Shown: positions 35,683 to 45,067, numbered from the stretch's first letter. The stretch: 64,000 bases of DNA from Alphaproteobacteria bacterium (GCA_030426685.1 JAUHYC010000011.1:1-64000); one strand, 5' to 3'. Notes: generated by a model from the letters alone, not told the origin. Numbers and translations are program-made.

Positions 35683-36948
35683 TCAGAGCCACTCAGGTAT
35701 GGTATCGCGGTTTATGATTTCGTCAAAGCTCGGGCGTTCACGAATTACAGCAAATTGATCTCCGTTCACCAGAACTTCGGGGATCAAGGGGCGGGTATTG
35801 TATTCACTGGACATCACTGCGCCATAGGCCCCGGCGCTGCGGAAAGCGACAAGATCGCCAGGCGCAAGCGGCGGCATGTTGCGCTGTTTGGCGAAGGTAT
35901 CGCCCGTCTCGCAGACCGGGCCGACGATGTCATAGGGTTGCCGCTCGACACCCGGTTCGGGCTCCTGAACGGCAACAATATCGTGATGGGCTTCATACAT
36001 TGCGGGGCGGATCAGGTCATTCATCGCGCCGTCGAGGATCAGGAAATCACGATCCTCACCGGATTTGACGTAGATGACCTTGGACACCATCAATCCGGCG
36101 TTACCGGCGATCAGGCGGCCCGGTTCAATCTCGATCTCACAGCCCAGATGGCCCAGTGTTTTCTGGATCATCGCGCCATATTCGACGGGCAGAGGCGGTG
36201 CGTCGTTCGAGCGGTTATAAGGAATGCCCAAGCCACCGCCAAGGTCAAGACGGCGGATGTTGTGGCCTTCGGCGCGCAGACGCTCGGTCAGTTCCGCGAC
36301 CTTGTTATAGGCGAGCTCAAACGGTTCCAGCTCGGTCAGTTGCGAGCCGATATGGACATCAATCCCGATCACTTCGAGCCCCGGAAGGCTGGCGGCGCGC
36401 GCATAGACCTCGGAGGCGCGCGAGATCGGGATGCCGAACTTGTTTTCGGACTTGCCTGTGGCGATCTTGGCGTGGGTTTTGGCATCGACATCCGGGTTCA
36501 CCCGCACTGTGATTGGCGCAATCACGCCTAATTCCAGTGCGACGGCGTTGATCACCTCCATCTCGGGTTCGGATTCGACATTGAATTGACGAATTCCACC
36601 AGTCAGAGCCGTGCGAATCTCATCCGCCGTTTTACCCACGCCCGAGAAAACGATCTTGTCTCCGGGTACGCCTGCGGCCTTGGCCCGCAGGTACTCTCCA
36701 CCCGAAACCACATCCATCCCCGCACCCGCCTGCGCCAGCGTCTTCAGTATGGCCTGATTACTGGCCGCCTTCATCGCGTAGCAGACAAGGTGGTCGGTGC
36801 CCTCAAGCGCATCATCGAACAGCTTGAAGTGCCGCAGCAAGGTCGCTGTCGAATAGACATAGAACGGGGTTCCGACCGCGGCAGCGATTTCGGAGATCGG
36901 GACATCCTCGGCGAAAAGCGCGCCGTCGCGGTAGAGAAAGTGATCCAT
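35683..36948 (-). CDS. lysA: Diaminopimelate decarboxylase
   Basis: It makes lysine from meso-diaminopimelate, the last step of lysine synthesis. The protein has 421 residues, a fold-type III PLP enzyme with the PLP Lys in CYAMKAASNQ. The phosphate-binding glycine-rich loop is LDLGGGLGIPY. The catalytic Cys of the second subunit lies in VCETGDTFA, followed by YGAVMSSEYN. It sits in one run with argH and TIGR02302. Confidence 0.97.
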   Translation of the reverse strand: MDHFLYRDGALFAEDVPISEIAAAVGTPFYVYSTATLLRHFKLFDDALEGTDHLVCYAMKAASNQAILKTLAQAGAGMDVVSGGEYLRAKAAGVPGDKIVFSGVGKTADEIRTALTGGIRQFNVESEPEMEVINAVALELGVIAPITVRVNPDVDAKTHAKIATGKSENKFGIPISRASEVYARAASLPGLEVIGIDVHIGSQLTELEPFELAYNKVAELTERLRAEGHNIRRLDLGGGLGIPYNRSNDAPPLPVEYGAMIQKTLGHLGCEIEIEPGRLIAGNAGLMVSKVIYVKSGEDRDFLILDGAMNDLIRPAMYEAHHDIVAVQEPEPGVERQPYDIVGPVCETGDTFAKQRNMPPLAPGDLVAFRSAGAYGAVMSSEYNTRPLIPEVLVNGDQFAVIRERPSFDEIINRDTIPEWL

Positions 36949-37013
36949 ACCTGCGCGCTTAGACCAAAAGCGCCCTTCGGATCAATGGGCTCGGTACACG
37001 CCTATGCCTTCCG

Positions 37014-37175
37014 CTATTTGCCTGTTGAAACGCCGACCCGGCCATAGCCCGAGATCGAGATGCCGGAGCCATCGCTCGACGCGGCGGGATCAGGCTGCGG
37101 CTTGTACGAAGGATCGCACGCCGCGAGAATGGAAAGGGACAGGATCAGACCGATGGTTCTCATTGGAAATCGCAT
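37014..37175 (-). CDS. Tiny lipoprotein upstream of lysA
   Basis: A 53-residue protein with a lipoprotein signal (RTIGLILSLSILAAC, lipobox LAAC with Cys20). The mature part is only about 34 residues and Pro/Ser/Gly-rich (SYKPQPDPAASSDGSGISIS). The start may be Met 5 (37163). Neither start has a good ribosome-binding site. Short lipoproteins between argH and lysA are common in Proteobacteria (LptM/YifL type), and I think this and the next gene occupy that niche. Confidence 0.7.
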   Translation of the reverse strand: MRFPMRTIGLILSLSILAACDPSYKPQPDPAASSDGSGISISGYGRVGVSTGK

Positions 37176-37240
37176 GTTGCAAAGGGGCGGGCTTATGCAA
37201 TGAAAATGGGTGTGCAGGCCCAGAATTGCAAAGGCAAATT

Positions 37241-37423
37241 TCAGAGCCCGAGATACACGCCCAGCCCGCCACGGCGCAGGCCGACGCCGACACCGCCATA
37301 GGTGCCGCTGCTGCCGACACCGACACTGGCGCTCATCGTCGGCTGGACGGGTTCGCCATCCGCACCGCACCCGGCCAGAGCCGATGCGACCGCAATCAAC
37401 AGAACCACGCGTCGTATTCGCAT
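37241..37423 (-). CDS. Tiny lipoprotein downstream of argH
   Basis: 60 residues from an ATG that overlaps the argH stop (TAATG). The lipoprotein signal RRVVLLIAVASALAGC has lipobox ALAGC. The mature segment is Gly-rich (SVGVGSSGTYGGVGVGLRRG) and resembles the second lipoprotein in its GxGVG ending. Both may be tethered outer-membrane accessory peptides like LptM, but that is inference. Confidence 0.75.
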   Translation of the reverse strand: MRIRRVVLLIAVASALAGCGADGEPVQPTMSASVGVGSSGTYGGVGVGLRRGGLGVYLGL

Positions 37424-38811
37424 TACACCAGCGCCTTCCACCGCTTGACCTGGGCCCGCACCTGATCCGGTGCCGTGCCGCCATAAGACTGGCGCGAGTT
37501 TACCGAATTTTCGACGGTAAGGACAGAAAAGACATCATCGGTGATGTCTGCGTGGACCGATTGCATATCCTCGAGCGTCAGATCAGGCAGGTCGCAGCCC
37601 TTGCCCTCGGCCATTGCCACCAACGCACCGGTGACGTGGTGCGCATCGCGGAAGGGCAGCCCCGGCACCCGCACCAGCCAGTCGGCCAGGTCGGTCGCGG
37701 TCGAAAACCCCGAGCCCGCTGCCGCGGCAAGGCCTTCGCGATTGGCGGTCATGTCCTTGACCATGCCTTCCATCGCCGCCAGCGCCAGCATCCAGTTGTC
37801 TGCGGCATCAAAGACCTGTTCTTTGTCTTCCTGCATGTCCTTGGAATAGGCCAGCGGCAGGCCCTTCATCACCATCATCAGCGCGGTGTTGGCGCCATAG
37901 ATGCGCCCCACCTTGGCGCGGATCAGTTCTGCCGCATCTGGGTTCTTCTTCTGCGGCATGATCGACGAGCCGGTCGAGAAGCGGTCGGACAGCGTCACAA
38001 ACCGGAACTGCGCCGAAGACCAGATCACCAGTTCCTCGGCAAAGCGCGACAGGTGCACGGCGCAGATCGAGGCGGTGGACAGGAACTCGAGCGCGAAGTC
38101 GCGATCGCTGACCGCGTCCAGCGAATTTGCAGCGGGGCGGTCAAAACCCAAGGCTTCCGCCGTCATGTGCCGATCGATGGGGAAGGACGTTCCGGCCAGC
38201 GCGGCCGCGCCCAAAGGCGATTCGTTCATCCGGGCGCGGGCATCGCGGACGCGGGACAGGTCGCGGCCAAACATCTCGACATAGGCCATCATGTGATGGC
38301 CCCATGTCACCGGCTGCGCGGTTTGCAGGTGGGTAAAGCCGGGCATGACCCAATCCGCCCCGGCTTCGGCCTGCGCCAAAAGCGCGCGGATCAGGGCCAG
38401 CAGGCCACTCTCAGCCGCGTCCAGCTGATCGCGCACCCACAGTTTGAAATCGGTCGCCACCTGGTCGTTTCGTGAACGACCAGTGTGTAAGCGCCCTGCG
38501 GGCTCGCCGATCACCTCTTTCAACCGCGCCTCGACATTCATGTGGATGTCTTCCAGCGCGGTCGAGAACTGAAACTCACCCCGCTCAATCTCTGACAAAA
38601 CAGTGAGCAGCCCTTCCCGAATGGCCTGCGCATCACTATCAGTTATCACGCCTGTGGCCGCCAGCATGGCGGCATGGGCGCGCGAGCCTGCGATGTCCTG
38701 GGCTGCCATCCGCTGATCGAACCCGATCGAGGCATTGATTGCCTCCATGATCGCGTCTGGACCGGCGGCAAAGCGGCCGCCCCACATCTGGTTCGAGGAT
38801 TGATCGGTCAT
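37423..38811 (-). CDS. argH: Argininosuccinate lyase
   Basis: It cleaves argininosuccinate to arginine and fumarate, the last step of arginine synthesis. The protein has 462 residues. The fumarase/aspartase-superfamily signature [15 protein letters not shown] is clear, along with [16 protein letters not shown] and the catalytic His region [16 protein letters not shown]. It starts divergently 21 bp from the TlpA-like gene and leads the run to lysA. Confidence 0.98.
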   Translation of the reverse strand: MTDQSSNQMWGGRFAAGPDAIMEAINASIGFDQRMAAQDIAGSRAHAAMLAATGVITDSDAQAIREGLLTVLSEIERGEFQFSTALEDIHMNVEARLKEVIGEPAGRLHTGRSRNDQVATDFKLWVRDQLDAAESGLLALIRALLAQAEAGADWVMPGFTHLQTAQPVTWGHHMMAYVEMFGRDLSRVRDARARMNESPLGAAALAGTSFPIDRHMTAEALGFDRPAANSLDAVSDRDFALEFLSTASICAVHLSRFAEELVIWSSAQFRFVTLSDRFSTGSSIMPQKKNPDAAELIRAKVGRIYGANTALMMVMKGLPLAYSKDMQEDKEQVFDAADNWMLALAAMEGMVKDMTANREGLAAAAGSGFSTATDLADWLVRVPGLPFRDAHHVTGALVAMAEGKGCDLPDLTLEDMQSVHADITDDVFSVLTVENSVNSRQSYGGTAPDQVRAQVKRWKALV

Positions 38812-38832
38812 GTAAGAAAACCCGGAGTTGAT

Positions 38833-39399
38833 ATGCGCCTATTTCGTCTGATCCCCCTTTATATGGCCCTTGCGCTGGGTGCAAACGCCGCTTTGGCGAC
38901 CGATGCCGAAACCCTCGCGCCGTTGCGCGGTGAAAGCCTGAAGCGGCTGATCCTGCACAAAGAGCCGAAACCCGCCAAAGTGATCGAGTTCCAGATCGAA
39001 GATGACGGCGGGGTTGGCACGCTGGAAGACTATCGGGGCAAATACGTTCTGGTGAATTTCTGGGCGACGTGGTGCGCACCCTGCCGGAAAGAGATGCCGC
39101 AGATCGCCGAACTGCAGGACGAATTCGGTGGCGACAAGTTTCAAGTTCTGACGCTGGCAACCGGGCGCAACACACCCGCCGGGATCAGGAAGTTCTTCGA
39201 AGAGAACGGCATTGAAAACCTGCCCCGCCATCAGGATCCCAAATCTGCCGCCGCGCGTGAGTTTGGCGTGCTCGCCCTTCCGATCACTGTCATCCTGAAC
39301 CCCGAAGGCCAGGAAATCGCGCGCCTGATTGGCGATGCCGAGTGGAACTCGGACAATGCCAAGGCGATCATATCGACGCTGGTAAATGGCGAGGGCTGA
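38833..39399 (+). CDS. TlpA/ResA-type thiol-disulfide oxidoreductase
   Basis: 188 residues with a signal or anchor sequence (about 1-23, [17 protein letters not shown]) and a thioredoxin domain whose active site is [11 protein letters not shown]. The cis-Pro strand is [12 protein letters not shown]. Such periplasmic proteins keep cysteines reduced, for example for cytochrome c maturation. I used ATG 38833, preceded by GGAG; the frame is open further upstream over argH. A terminator follows at 39439. Confidence 0.93.
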   Translation: MRLFRLIPLYMALALGANAALATDAETLAPLRGESLKRLILHKEPKPAKVIEFQIEDDGGVGTLEDYRGKYVLVNFWATWCAPCRKEMPQIAELQDEFGGDKFQVLTLATGRNTPAGIRKFFEENGIENLPRHQDPKSAAAREFGVLALPITVILNPEGQEIARLIGDAEWNSDNAKAIISTLVNGEG

Positions 39400-39438
39400 C
39401 GCCTCAGGCACCCGCCGCGCCAGTTTTGTGCTATACTG

Positions 39439-39467
39439 AAAACCGGCCCCTCTGGGCCGGTTTTCGT
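39439..39467 (+). terminator. Terminator after the TlpA-like gene
   Basis: AAAACCGGCCC (39439-39449) pairs perfectly with GGGCCGGTTTT (39454-39464), loop CTCT, followed by CGTTTG. It is symmetric enough to act on both strands. Confidence 0.85.
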
Positions 39468-39494
39468 TTGCGACCCGAATGAAAGGAGACAGCG

Positions 39495-39824
39495 ATGAAA
39501 CCCGTGGTTCTGCTGATCGGGCGGCTGCCGAATGTGATCGGCGATGTGGCGCGGCAACTGGATCACCTTCCGATTCAATGGCTGGGTGCACATGATCAGG
39601 ATGAGGTCAGGCGGCAACTGGAGGCTGAGCCGCGCATTGCATGTGCGATCATGGGCGCAGGGCTGGACGACAAGGTGCGCGGCGAGCTGGTAGGCATCAT
39701 CGCCTCACGCAGACCGGATATCTGCATCCACCTCAAGGATCGGACCTCTGGCCCCGAAGGCCTGGTGCCTTTTGTCGAACGCGTCGTTCAGCATGAAATT
39801 CTGGAAAACCTGGAAAACAGCTGA
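39495..39824 (+). CDS. Response-regulator-like small protein of unknown function
   Basis: 109 residues, alternating hydrophobic strands and helices (VVLLIGRLPNVIGDVARQL, CAIMGAGLDD, DICIHLKDRTSGPEGL) reminiscent of a receiver-like or Rossmann-type fold, but without a clear phosphorylatable Asp pocket. I know no named family. GAAAGGAG lies 8 bases before the ATG, and a terminator separates it from the TlpA gene. Confidence 0.7.
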   Translation: MKPVVLLIGRLPNVIGDVARQLDHLPIQWLGAHDQDEVRRQLEAEPRIACAIMGAGLDDKVRGELVGIIASRRPDICIHLKDRTSGPEGLVPFVERVVQHEILENLENS

Positions 39825-39883
39825 CGCGACGCCACCTTTGACAGGCTTTCAACTCCTTTGCAGTTTGTCTGCGGGAGGACAGA

Positions 39884-40270
39884 ATGCCGCTGGAGATACT
39901 CTTGGTGCTGGTCGTTGGCGGCATTGCCGGGATCGCGGTGCTGTTGCATCTGACGGGGAAGTCCCGGTTGCAAGTGCTGACCCCGGACACGGCGTCAGAA
40001 CAATGGCTGCGGCATTTCCCGGATGACATTGTCGTCGATGTGACTGTCGCCCATGACGGCCACGCGGCGCTGGTGCGTACCGACACCGGCGCCGGGCTGA
40101 TCTGGTCGTTCGGTGCCGATACCGTGGCGCGACATTTGCGCGATTTCGACTGGCTGCACCACCCCAAAGGCCTTGAGGTCCAGTTTCACGATTTTGGCAC
40201 CCCGCATGTGATCGTCAATCTGGATGAGACCGAGCGCAGCCACTGGCAACATCTGATGGAGCCCGCATGA
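39884..40270 (+). CDS. Membrane-anchored protein of unknown function
   Basis: 128 residues with one N-terminal membrane helix (about 3-23, LEILLVLVVGGIAGIAVLLH) and a cytoplasmic-type alpha/beta domain (FPDDIVVDVTVAHDGHAAL, LIWSFGADTVARHL). It overlaps the next gene by 4 bp (ATGA), so the two are co-translated. GGGAGGA precedes the ATG. I do not recognise a family. Confidence 0.75.
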   Translation: MPLEILLVLVVGGIAGIAVLLHLTGKSRLQVLTPDTASEQWLRHFPDDIVVDVTVAHDGHAALVRTDTGAGLIWSFGADTVARHLRDFDWLHHPKGLEVQFHDFGTPHVIVNLDETERSHWQHLMEPA

Positions 40271-41238
40271 CCGATCCCGTGAGTTTCCCTGACGCGGTGC
40301 AATGGGCCGTGCCCTTTTTCATCGCCGCCATTCTGGCCGAGTTCCTCTGGATCGTCATCAAAGGCCGTGGCGGACGATACGAGACCCGCGATGCGCTGAC
40401 CTCGCTCATCATGGGTGCGGGCAATATTGCGTCGGGCCTGTTGCTGGGCTTCATCGCCTATGCGTTTTTCATGTGGCTGTGGCAGATCACGCCGCTGAAC
40501 CTGGGCACCTCGATCCCGGTAATCCTCCTGTGTTTTGTGCTGGACGACCTGCGCTATTACTGGGTGCATCGCTTTGGCCACCGCATCCGCTGGGTCTGGG
40601 CCAGCCATGTAAACCACCACAGCTCGCAGCATTACAACCTGACCACGGCGTTAAGGCAGACCTGGACCTATACCTTCACCTTCATGATGGTGGTGCGTGC
40701 ACCGCTGATCCTGCTGGGCTTTCACCCGGCGATGGTGTTGTTCGTCGGTGGTCTGAACCTGATCTACCAGTTCTGGATCCACACCGAGGCCATTGGCAAA
40801 ATGCCCCGCTGGTTCGAGGCGGTGATGAACACCCCCAGCCACCACCGCGCCCATCACGGGCGCAATGCACGCTATCTGGATTGCAACTATGCGGGCGTCT
40901 TCATCATCTGGGACAAGATGTTCGGGACGTTTGTACCCGAACAGGAAGATGACCGGGTGGATTACGGGCTGGTGCACAATATCGGCACGTTCAACCCGCT
41001 GCGCGTGGCCTTTCACGAATGGGTCGGCATCTGGCGTGACGCGACACAGCCGGGGCTGAGCCTGCGTCAGCGTCTGGCCTATTGCTTTGCGCCGCCGGGT
41101 TACAGCCATGACGGCAGCCGCGACAATTCGGAACAGATCAAAGCCAAACACCTGGACCGGCACCCGGAAGATCGTGGAACGCCCGGATTCGAGCAATTCG
41201 ACGTGAAATCACCCGACGCACCGGCAGAGCAGGCCTGA
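40267..41238 (+). CDS. Sterol desaturase / fatty-acid hydroxylase-family protein
   Basis: 323 residues, multi-pass membrane protein with the diiron histidine clusters of the family: HRFGHRIRWVWASHVNHHSSQ (split: HRFGH, then HVNHHSSQHYN), and HHRAHHGRN. Such enzymes hydroxylate or desaturate lipids, sterol-like molecules or ornithine-lipid chains. The substrate is not inferable here. It is coupled to the upstream membrane-anchored gene. Confidence 0.92.
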   Translation: MTDPVSFPDAVQWAVPFFIAAILAEFLWIVIKGRGGRYETRDALTSLIMGAGNIASGLLLGFIAYAFFMWLWQITPLNLGTSIPVILLCFVLDDLRYYWVHRFGHRIRWVWASHVNHHSSQHYNLTTALRQTWTYTFTFMMVVRAPLILLGFHPAMVLFVGGLNLIYQFWIHTEAIGKMPRWFEAVMNTPSHHRAHHGRNARYLDCNYAGVFIIWDKMFGTFVPEQEDDRVDYGLVHNIGTFNPLRVAFHEWVGIWRDATQPGLSLRQRLAYCFAPPGYSHDGSRDNSEQIKAKHLDRHPEDRGTPGFEQFDVKSPDAPAEQA

Positions 41239-41329
41239 TCACCGGCAAGAAAGCGCGGATACCATTGAAATCGGGACCTCAGGCGCCATATGAGACCGAA
41301 GTTTCGTATGTGAACAGCCAGAGGCCAGT

Positions 41330-41512
41330 ATGACGCGTGTGATTACCGTTTCCACCTTAATCGGGTTGTTGGGGCTGGTGCTGGCCATGCTCGCGGCTCT
41401 CAACGCGTCTGCCCCATCGGCGGCTTTGGCACTTGGCTTTGTCATGACAGTGCTGGGTCTGGTCGGTGCTCTGTTCGGCGCTGCCGGACGTGCTTGGAAA
41501 TCAGTACGCTGA
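41330..41512 (+). CDS. Small two-helix membrane protein
   Basis: 60 residues, almost entirely two hydrophobic helices (about 5-25 and 30-52) with a basic C-terminal tail (GRAWKSVR). AGAGG lies before the ATG at a fair distance. No named family is recognised. It is short enough that chance is possible, but hydrophobic periodicity and the positive-inside tail favour a real gene. Confidence 0.55.
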   Translation: MTRVITVSTLIGLLGLVLAMLAALNASAPSAALALGFVMTVLGLVGALFGAAGRAWKSVR

Positions 41513-41608
41513 ATCGCCTTTGATCCGCTGAATCTTCCGTTTTCTTAACCCCAGATTCACTTGTTTGCCTTGAAATCGTGGCCGAACCCTCAGCGGACAG
41601 GCTCAGAT

Positions 41609-42442
41609 ATGCGGGACAAGAAACTGGCAGATGTACCCGAAGGTACGGACAATCCGTTAAATGCCGCCGTTGATGCGCGGGATCGTTCGGTTGTGCAGAT
41701 GGCAACCGAAGCGGTGAAGCACAAACAATGCAGGTTGGCCTTTCAACCCGTCATGCAGGCGAAACCACCACAATCCGTGGCCTTTTACGAAGGGTTCATC
41801 CGTGTGCTGGACGAAACCGGGCGCGTGATCCCGGCGCGGGAATTCATGCCGCAGGTCGAACACACGCCGATTGGCCGCGATCTGGACTGTATCGCGCTCG
41901 AGATGGGGATGCGGACCCTGATCCGGAACCCGGGCATCCGCCTGTCGATCAACATGTCGGCCCGGTCCATCGGGTACGCCCGGTGGTCGCGCGTACTGGA
42001 CCGGTTTCTGAAAAAAGACGCCAGCCTGGGTGAGAGGCTGATCCTGGAAATCTCGGAAAGTTCAGCCATGCAGGTGCCTGAATTGGTAGTGGATTTCATG
42101 GACCGCCAACAGGCAAAGGGTATCGCCTTTGCGCTGGACGATTTCGGCGCCAGCAATTTCAGCTTCCGCCATTTCCGCGAGTTTCTGTTCGACGCCGCCA
42201 AGATCGATGGGCAATTCATACGCGACATTTCCAACAACCCCGACAATCAGGCGCTGGTGCGTGCCCTGATCGCGGTTGCCAGAGAGTTTGAGATCCTCGT
42301 CACCGCCGAATCGGTCGAAACTGAAGAAGATGCGAAATACCTGATCGCAAACGGTGTCGACTGCCTGCAGGGCTTCCTGTTCGGGGCACCATCGGTTTCT
42401 CCGCCCTGGGTTCAGGAAAAACCTGCCAAAACCGGCAGTTGA
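41609..42442 (+). CDS. Stand-alone EAL-domain protein (c-di-GMP phosphodiesterase-like)
   Basis: 277 residues from ATG 41609; an in-frame TTG at 41561 is less likely. Nearly the whole protein is one EAL domain without GGDEF or sensor. The name motif reads EGF (E61) rather than EAL, but the other metal and catalytic residues are present: N115 in SINMSA, E147 in LEISE, D177-D178 in DDFGAS, K198 in AKIDG and E234/E237 in AESVE. It may therefore hydrolyse c-di-GMP or act as a binding effector. Confidence 0.88.
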   Translation: MRDKKLADVPEGTDNPLNAAVDARDRSVVQMATEAVKHKQCRLAFQPVMQAKPPQSVAFYEGFIRVLDETGRVIPAREFMPQVEHTPIGRDLDCIALEMGMRTLIRNPGIRLSINMSARSIGYARWSRVLDRFLKKDASLGERLILEISESSAMQVPELVVDFMDRQQAKGIAFALDDFGASNFSFRHFREFLFDAAKIDGQFIRDISNNPDNQALVRALIAVAREFEILVTAESVETEEDAKYLIANGVDCLQGFLFGAPSVSPPWVQEKPAKTGS

Positions 42443-42500
42443 ACGCCGAATGAACACACCAATCCTACCTTGTGCTGACGCTGAGACAAGCTGCCCGTTG

Positions 42501-42512
42501 CTGCAAGTGCAG
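42501..42512. promoter_or_regulatory. PhaR-like motif upstream of phaA
   Basis: CTGCAAGTGCAG fits CTGC-N4-GCAG, the motif I recall for the PHB-responsive repressor PhaR of Paracoccus. It lies 123 bp upstream of phaA in a TGC-rich stretch. A similar motif precedes phaB. Confidence 0.5.
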
Positions 42513-42634
42513 CGTTGCGGTATTGCAAAGAGACTAGAGCGGGGATCATGGGGCGCTCTTGTAGTTCGTGGGAGTATCTTTCGAACTGCGCCGTCAGACA
42601 GCCCGCTGGACCATGATGGTAAAGGATTGACTAT

Positions 42635-43810
42635 ATGACCAACGTAGTAATCGCATCCGCCGCCCGCACAGGTGTGGGCAGCTTTGGTGGTTCGTTTGCG
42701 AACACCCCTGCACATGACCTCGGCGCTGCGGTCCTCGAGGCGGTTGTTGACCGCGCCGGGATCGACAAAGGCGAAGTAAGCGAAACCATCATGGGCCAGG
42801 TCTTGACCGCCGCCCAGGGCCAGAACCCCGCCCGCCAAGCCCACATCAATGCTGGGCTGCCGCAGGAAAGCGCCGCCTGGGGGATCAACCAGGTCTGCGG
42901 TTCGGGTCTGCGCGCCGTTGCGCTGGGAGCGCAGCACATTCAGCTTGGCGATGCCGAGATCGTGGCCGCCGGTGGGCAGGAAAACATGACACTGTCACCC
43001 CACGCCGCCGCCCTGCGCGCCGGTCACAAGATGGGTGACATGAAATACATCGACACCATGATCCGCGACGGCCTGTGGGACGCCTTCAATGGCTATCACA
43101 TGGGTCAGACCGCCGAGAACGTGGCCGAGAAGTGGCAGATCAGCCGCGACATGCAAGACGAATTTGCCGTCGCCTCGCAGAACAAGGCCGAAGCCGCCCA
43201 GAAGGCGGGCAAATTCGCGGACGAGATCGTGCCCTTCACCATCAAGACCCGCAAGGGCGACATCGTAATGGACAAGGACGAATACATCCGCCACGGCGCG
43301 ACAATGGAGGCCATGGCCAAACTGCGCCCGGCCTTCACCAAGGACGGCTCGGTCACGGCAGCCAACGCTTCGGGTCTGAACGACGGTGCCGCGGCAACCC
43401 TGCTGATGTCGGCCGAGAATGCCGAGAAGCGCGGGATTGAGCCTCTGGCACGGATCGCCTCCTACGCGACTGCCGGACTGGACCCGTCGATCATGGGTGT
43501 TGGGCCGATCTACGCGTCCCGCAAAGCGCTGGAAAAGGCGGGTTGGTCGGTCGACGATCTGGATCTGGTCGAGGCCAACGAAGCCTTCGCCGCGCAAGCC
43601 TGTGCGGTGAACAAGGACATGGGTTGGGACCCATCGATTGTGAACGTCAACGGTGGCGCGATTGCCATCGGTCACCCGATCGGCGCCTCGGGCTGTCGCG
43701 TTCTGAACACGCTTCTGTTCGAAATGAAGCGCCGCGACGCCAAGAAGGGCCTCGCGACCCTTTGTATTGGTGGCGGCATGGGCGTCGCCCTGTGTGTTGA
43801 GCGCGACTGA
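42635..43810 (+). CDS. phaA: Acetyl-CoA acetyltransferase (beta-ketothiolase)
   Basis: It condenses two acetyl-CoA to acetoacetyl-CoA for polyhydroxybutyrate synthesis and for the ethylmalonyl-CoA pathway. The protein has 391 residues. The nucleophilic Cys lies in [11 protein letters not shown], and the other catalytic blocks are [28 protein letters not shown] and [16 protein letters not shown] precedes the ATG. phaB follows with one small gene between. Confidence 0.97.
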   Translation: MTNVVIASAARTGVGSFGGSFANTPAHDLGAAVLEAVVDRAGIDKGEVSETIMGQVLTAAQGQNPARQAHINAGLPQESAAWGINQVCGSGLRAVALGAQHIQLGDAEIVAAGGQENMTLSPHAAALRAGHKMGDMKYIDTMIRDGLWDAFNGYHMGQTAENVAEKWQISRDMQDEFAVASQNKAEAAQKAGKFADEIVPFTIKTRKGDIVMDKDEYIRHGATMEAMAKLRPAFTKDGSVTAANASGLNDGAAATLLMSAENAEKRGIEPLARIASYATAGLDPSIMGVGPIYASRKALEKAGWSVDDLDLVEANEAFAAQACAVNKDMGWDPSIVNVNGGAIAIGHPIGASGCRVLNTLLFEMKRRDAKKGLATLCIGGGMGVALCVERD

Positions 43811-43814
43811 ACCC

Positions 43815-44204
43815 GTGCCGCGGGTTTTGTGTAACCTTCTGGCGGCCCTTGTATTGAGCAATGCAGGGGCCGCACAGGCACAGAACCGGCAGCCCATTTC
43901 GACCAGCCTTGCCGAATGCAGCGTCATTTTTACTGAACTGGCCGAACTGGGTTCCCGTCGTGGAAAAGATGATGACACGGTCAATGCGGCGCTTGTCAGC
44001 GCCTCTCTCTTTGTCGTTGAAGCACGCGAACAGGCTGATCTGGAGGGCCACACTGATCCCTACAGGCACATACATTCGGAACAGGATCGTCTGACCGAGA
44101 AATGGGACGGCCGATTTAGCAGCCTGTTACGGTTGAGTGAAAACAAGGATTGGATCGACTACTGTCGCGCGCTGGGTGAAAACCGTGGAATTACACTGCC
44201 GTAA
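43815..44204 (+). CDS. Small secreted protein between phaA and phaB
   Basis: 129 residues from GTG 43815, with a signal peptide ending NAGAAQA and a helical mature domain containing two Cys (CSVIF, DYCRALG). The frame is open back into phaA, but the signal peptide and GTG favour this start; there is no clear Shine-Dalgarno sequence. The domain looks like a four-helix bundle. I recognise no family and see no link to PHB beyond position. Confidence 0.6.
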   Translation: MPRVLCNLLAALVLSNAGAAQAQNRQPISTSLAECSVIFTELAELGSRRGKDDDTVNAALVSASLFVVEAREQADLEGHTDPYRHIHSEQDRLTEKWDGRFSSLLRLSENKDWIDYCRALGENRGITLP

Positions 44205-44225
44205 TGGCAATCAGGCGAAAACTCT

Positions 44226-44261
44226 CTGCGTTGCAGAATTTTATCACGCAATAATATTGCG
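44226..44261. promoter_or_regulatory. PhaR-like motif and palindrome upstream of phaB
   Basis: CTGCGTTGCAG (44226-44236) fits CTGC-N3-GCAG. A second palindrome CGCAATAATATTGCG follows (44247-44261; CGCAAT arms). They lie 61-96 bp upstream of the phaB start, in the phaB promoter region. The first matches the PhaR-type motif also seen before phaA; the second may be another regulator's site. Confidence 0.55.
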
Positions 44262-44321
44262 CTAAGGTTGTTGAAATAGTAACAGCGTTACCAAGGCGAC
44301 TGAATCTGGAGGAAATACAAT

Positions 44322-45044
44322 ATGGCACGTACAGCACTTGTAACCGGCGGCTCTCGCGGTATTGGCGCAGCAATTTCCAAGGCGCTCAAAGCCGAAGGAT
44401 ACAACGTGGCAGCCACCTACGCGGGCAATGACGAAGCTGCGGCGAAATTCACCGAAGATACCGGCATTGCCACCTATAAATGGAATGTCGCCGATTACGA
44501 TGAATCCAAGGCGGGCATCGAAAAAGTTGAGGCCGAGGTCGGGCCGATTGACGTGGTTGTCGCCAATGCGGGCATCACCCGCGATGCGCCCTTCCACAAG
44601 ATGACACCCGAGCAGTGGCATCAGGTGATCGACACCAACCTGACCGGTGTGTTCAACACCGTGCACCCGGTCTGGCCGGGTATGCGCGAGCGTAAGTTTG
44701 GCCGGATCATCGTGATCAGCTCGATCAACGGTCAGAAGGGCCAGTTTGCACAGGTAAACTATGCCGCGACCAAGGCGGGTGATCTGGGCATCGTGAAGTC
44801 ACTGGCGCAGGAAGGTGCGCGGGCCGGCATCACCGCCAATGCGATCTGCCCCGGCTATATCGCAACCGAAATGGTGATGGCGGTGCCGGAAAAAGTACGC
44901 GAATCAATCATCGGTCAGATTCCAGCAGGCCGCCTGGGCGAACCGGAAGAGATTGCACGCTGCGTGACTTTCCTTGCATCGGATGATTCGCAGTTCATCA
45001 ATGGCTCGACCATTTCCGCCAACGGGGCGCAGTTCTTCGTCTGA
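44322..45044 (+). CDS. phaB: Acetoacetyl-CoA reductase
   Basis: It reduces acetoacetyl-CoA to (R)-3-hydroxybutyryl-CoA with NADPH. The protein has 240 residues, a short-chain dehydrogenase. The cofactor motif is VTGGSRGIGAAI, NAGI follows, and the catalytic triad is Ser in ISSINGQKGQ with Tyr-x3-Lys in NYAATKAG. GGAGG precedes the ATG. A strong terminator lies 23 bp past the stop. Confidence 0.97.
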   Translation: MARTALVTGGSRGIGAAISKALKAEGYNVAATYAGNDEAAAKFTEDTGIATYKWNVADYDESKAGIEKVEAEVGPIDVVVANAGITRDAPFHKMTPEQWHQVIDTNLTGVFNTVHPVWPGMRERKFGRIIVISSINGQKGQFAQVNYAATKAGDLGIVKSLAQEGARAGITANAICPGYIATEMVMAVPEKVRESIIGQIPAGRLGEPEEIARCVTFLASDDSQFINGSTISANGAQFFV

Positions 45045-45067
45045 CACGGATTCATTGCAATCAAAAC

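Noticed and set aside
37210-38475. Plus-strand frame opposite argH
   Set aside because: Shadow of argH; Arg/His-rich with no domain.
42354-42638. Plus-strand frame between the EAL gene and phaA
   Set aside because: It starts inside the EAL gene and has no protein-like features; the gap is better explained as the phaA promoter region.
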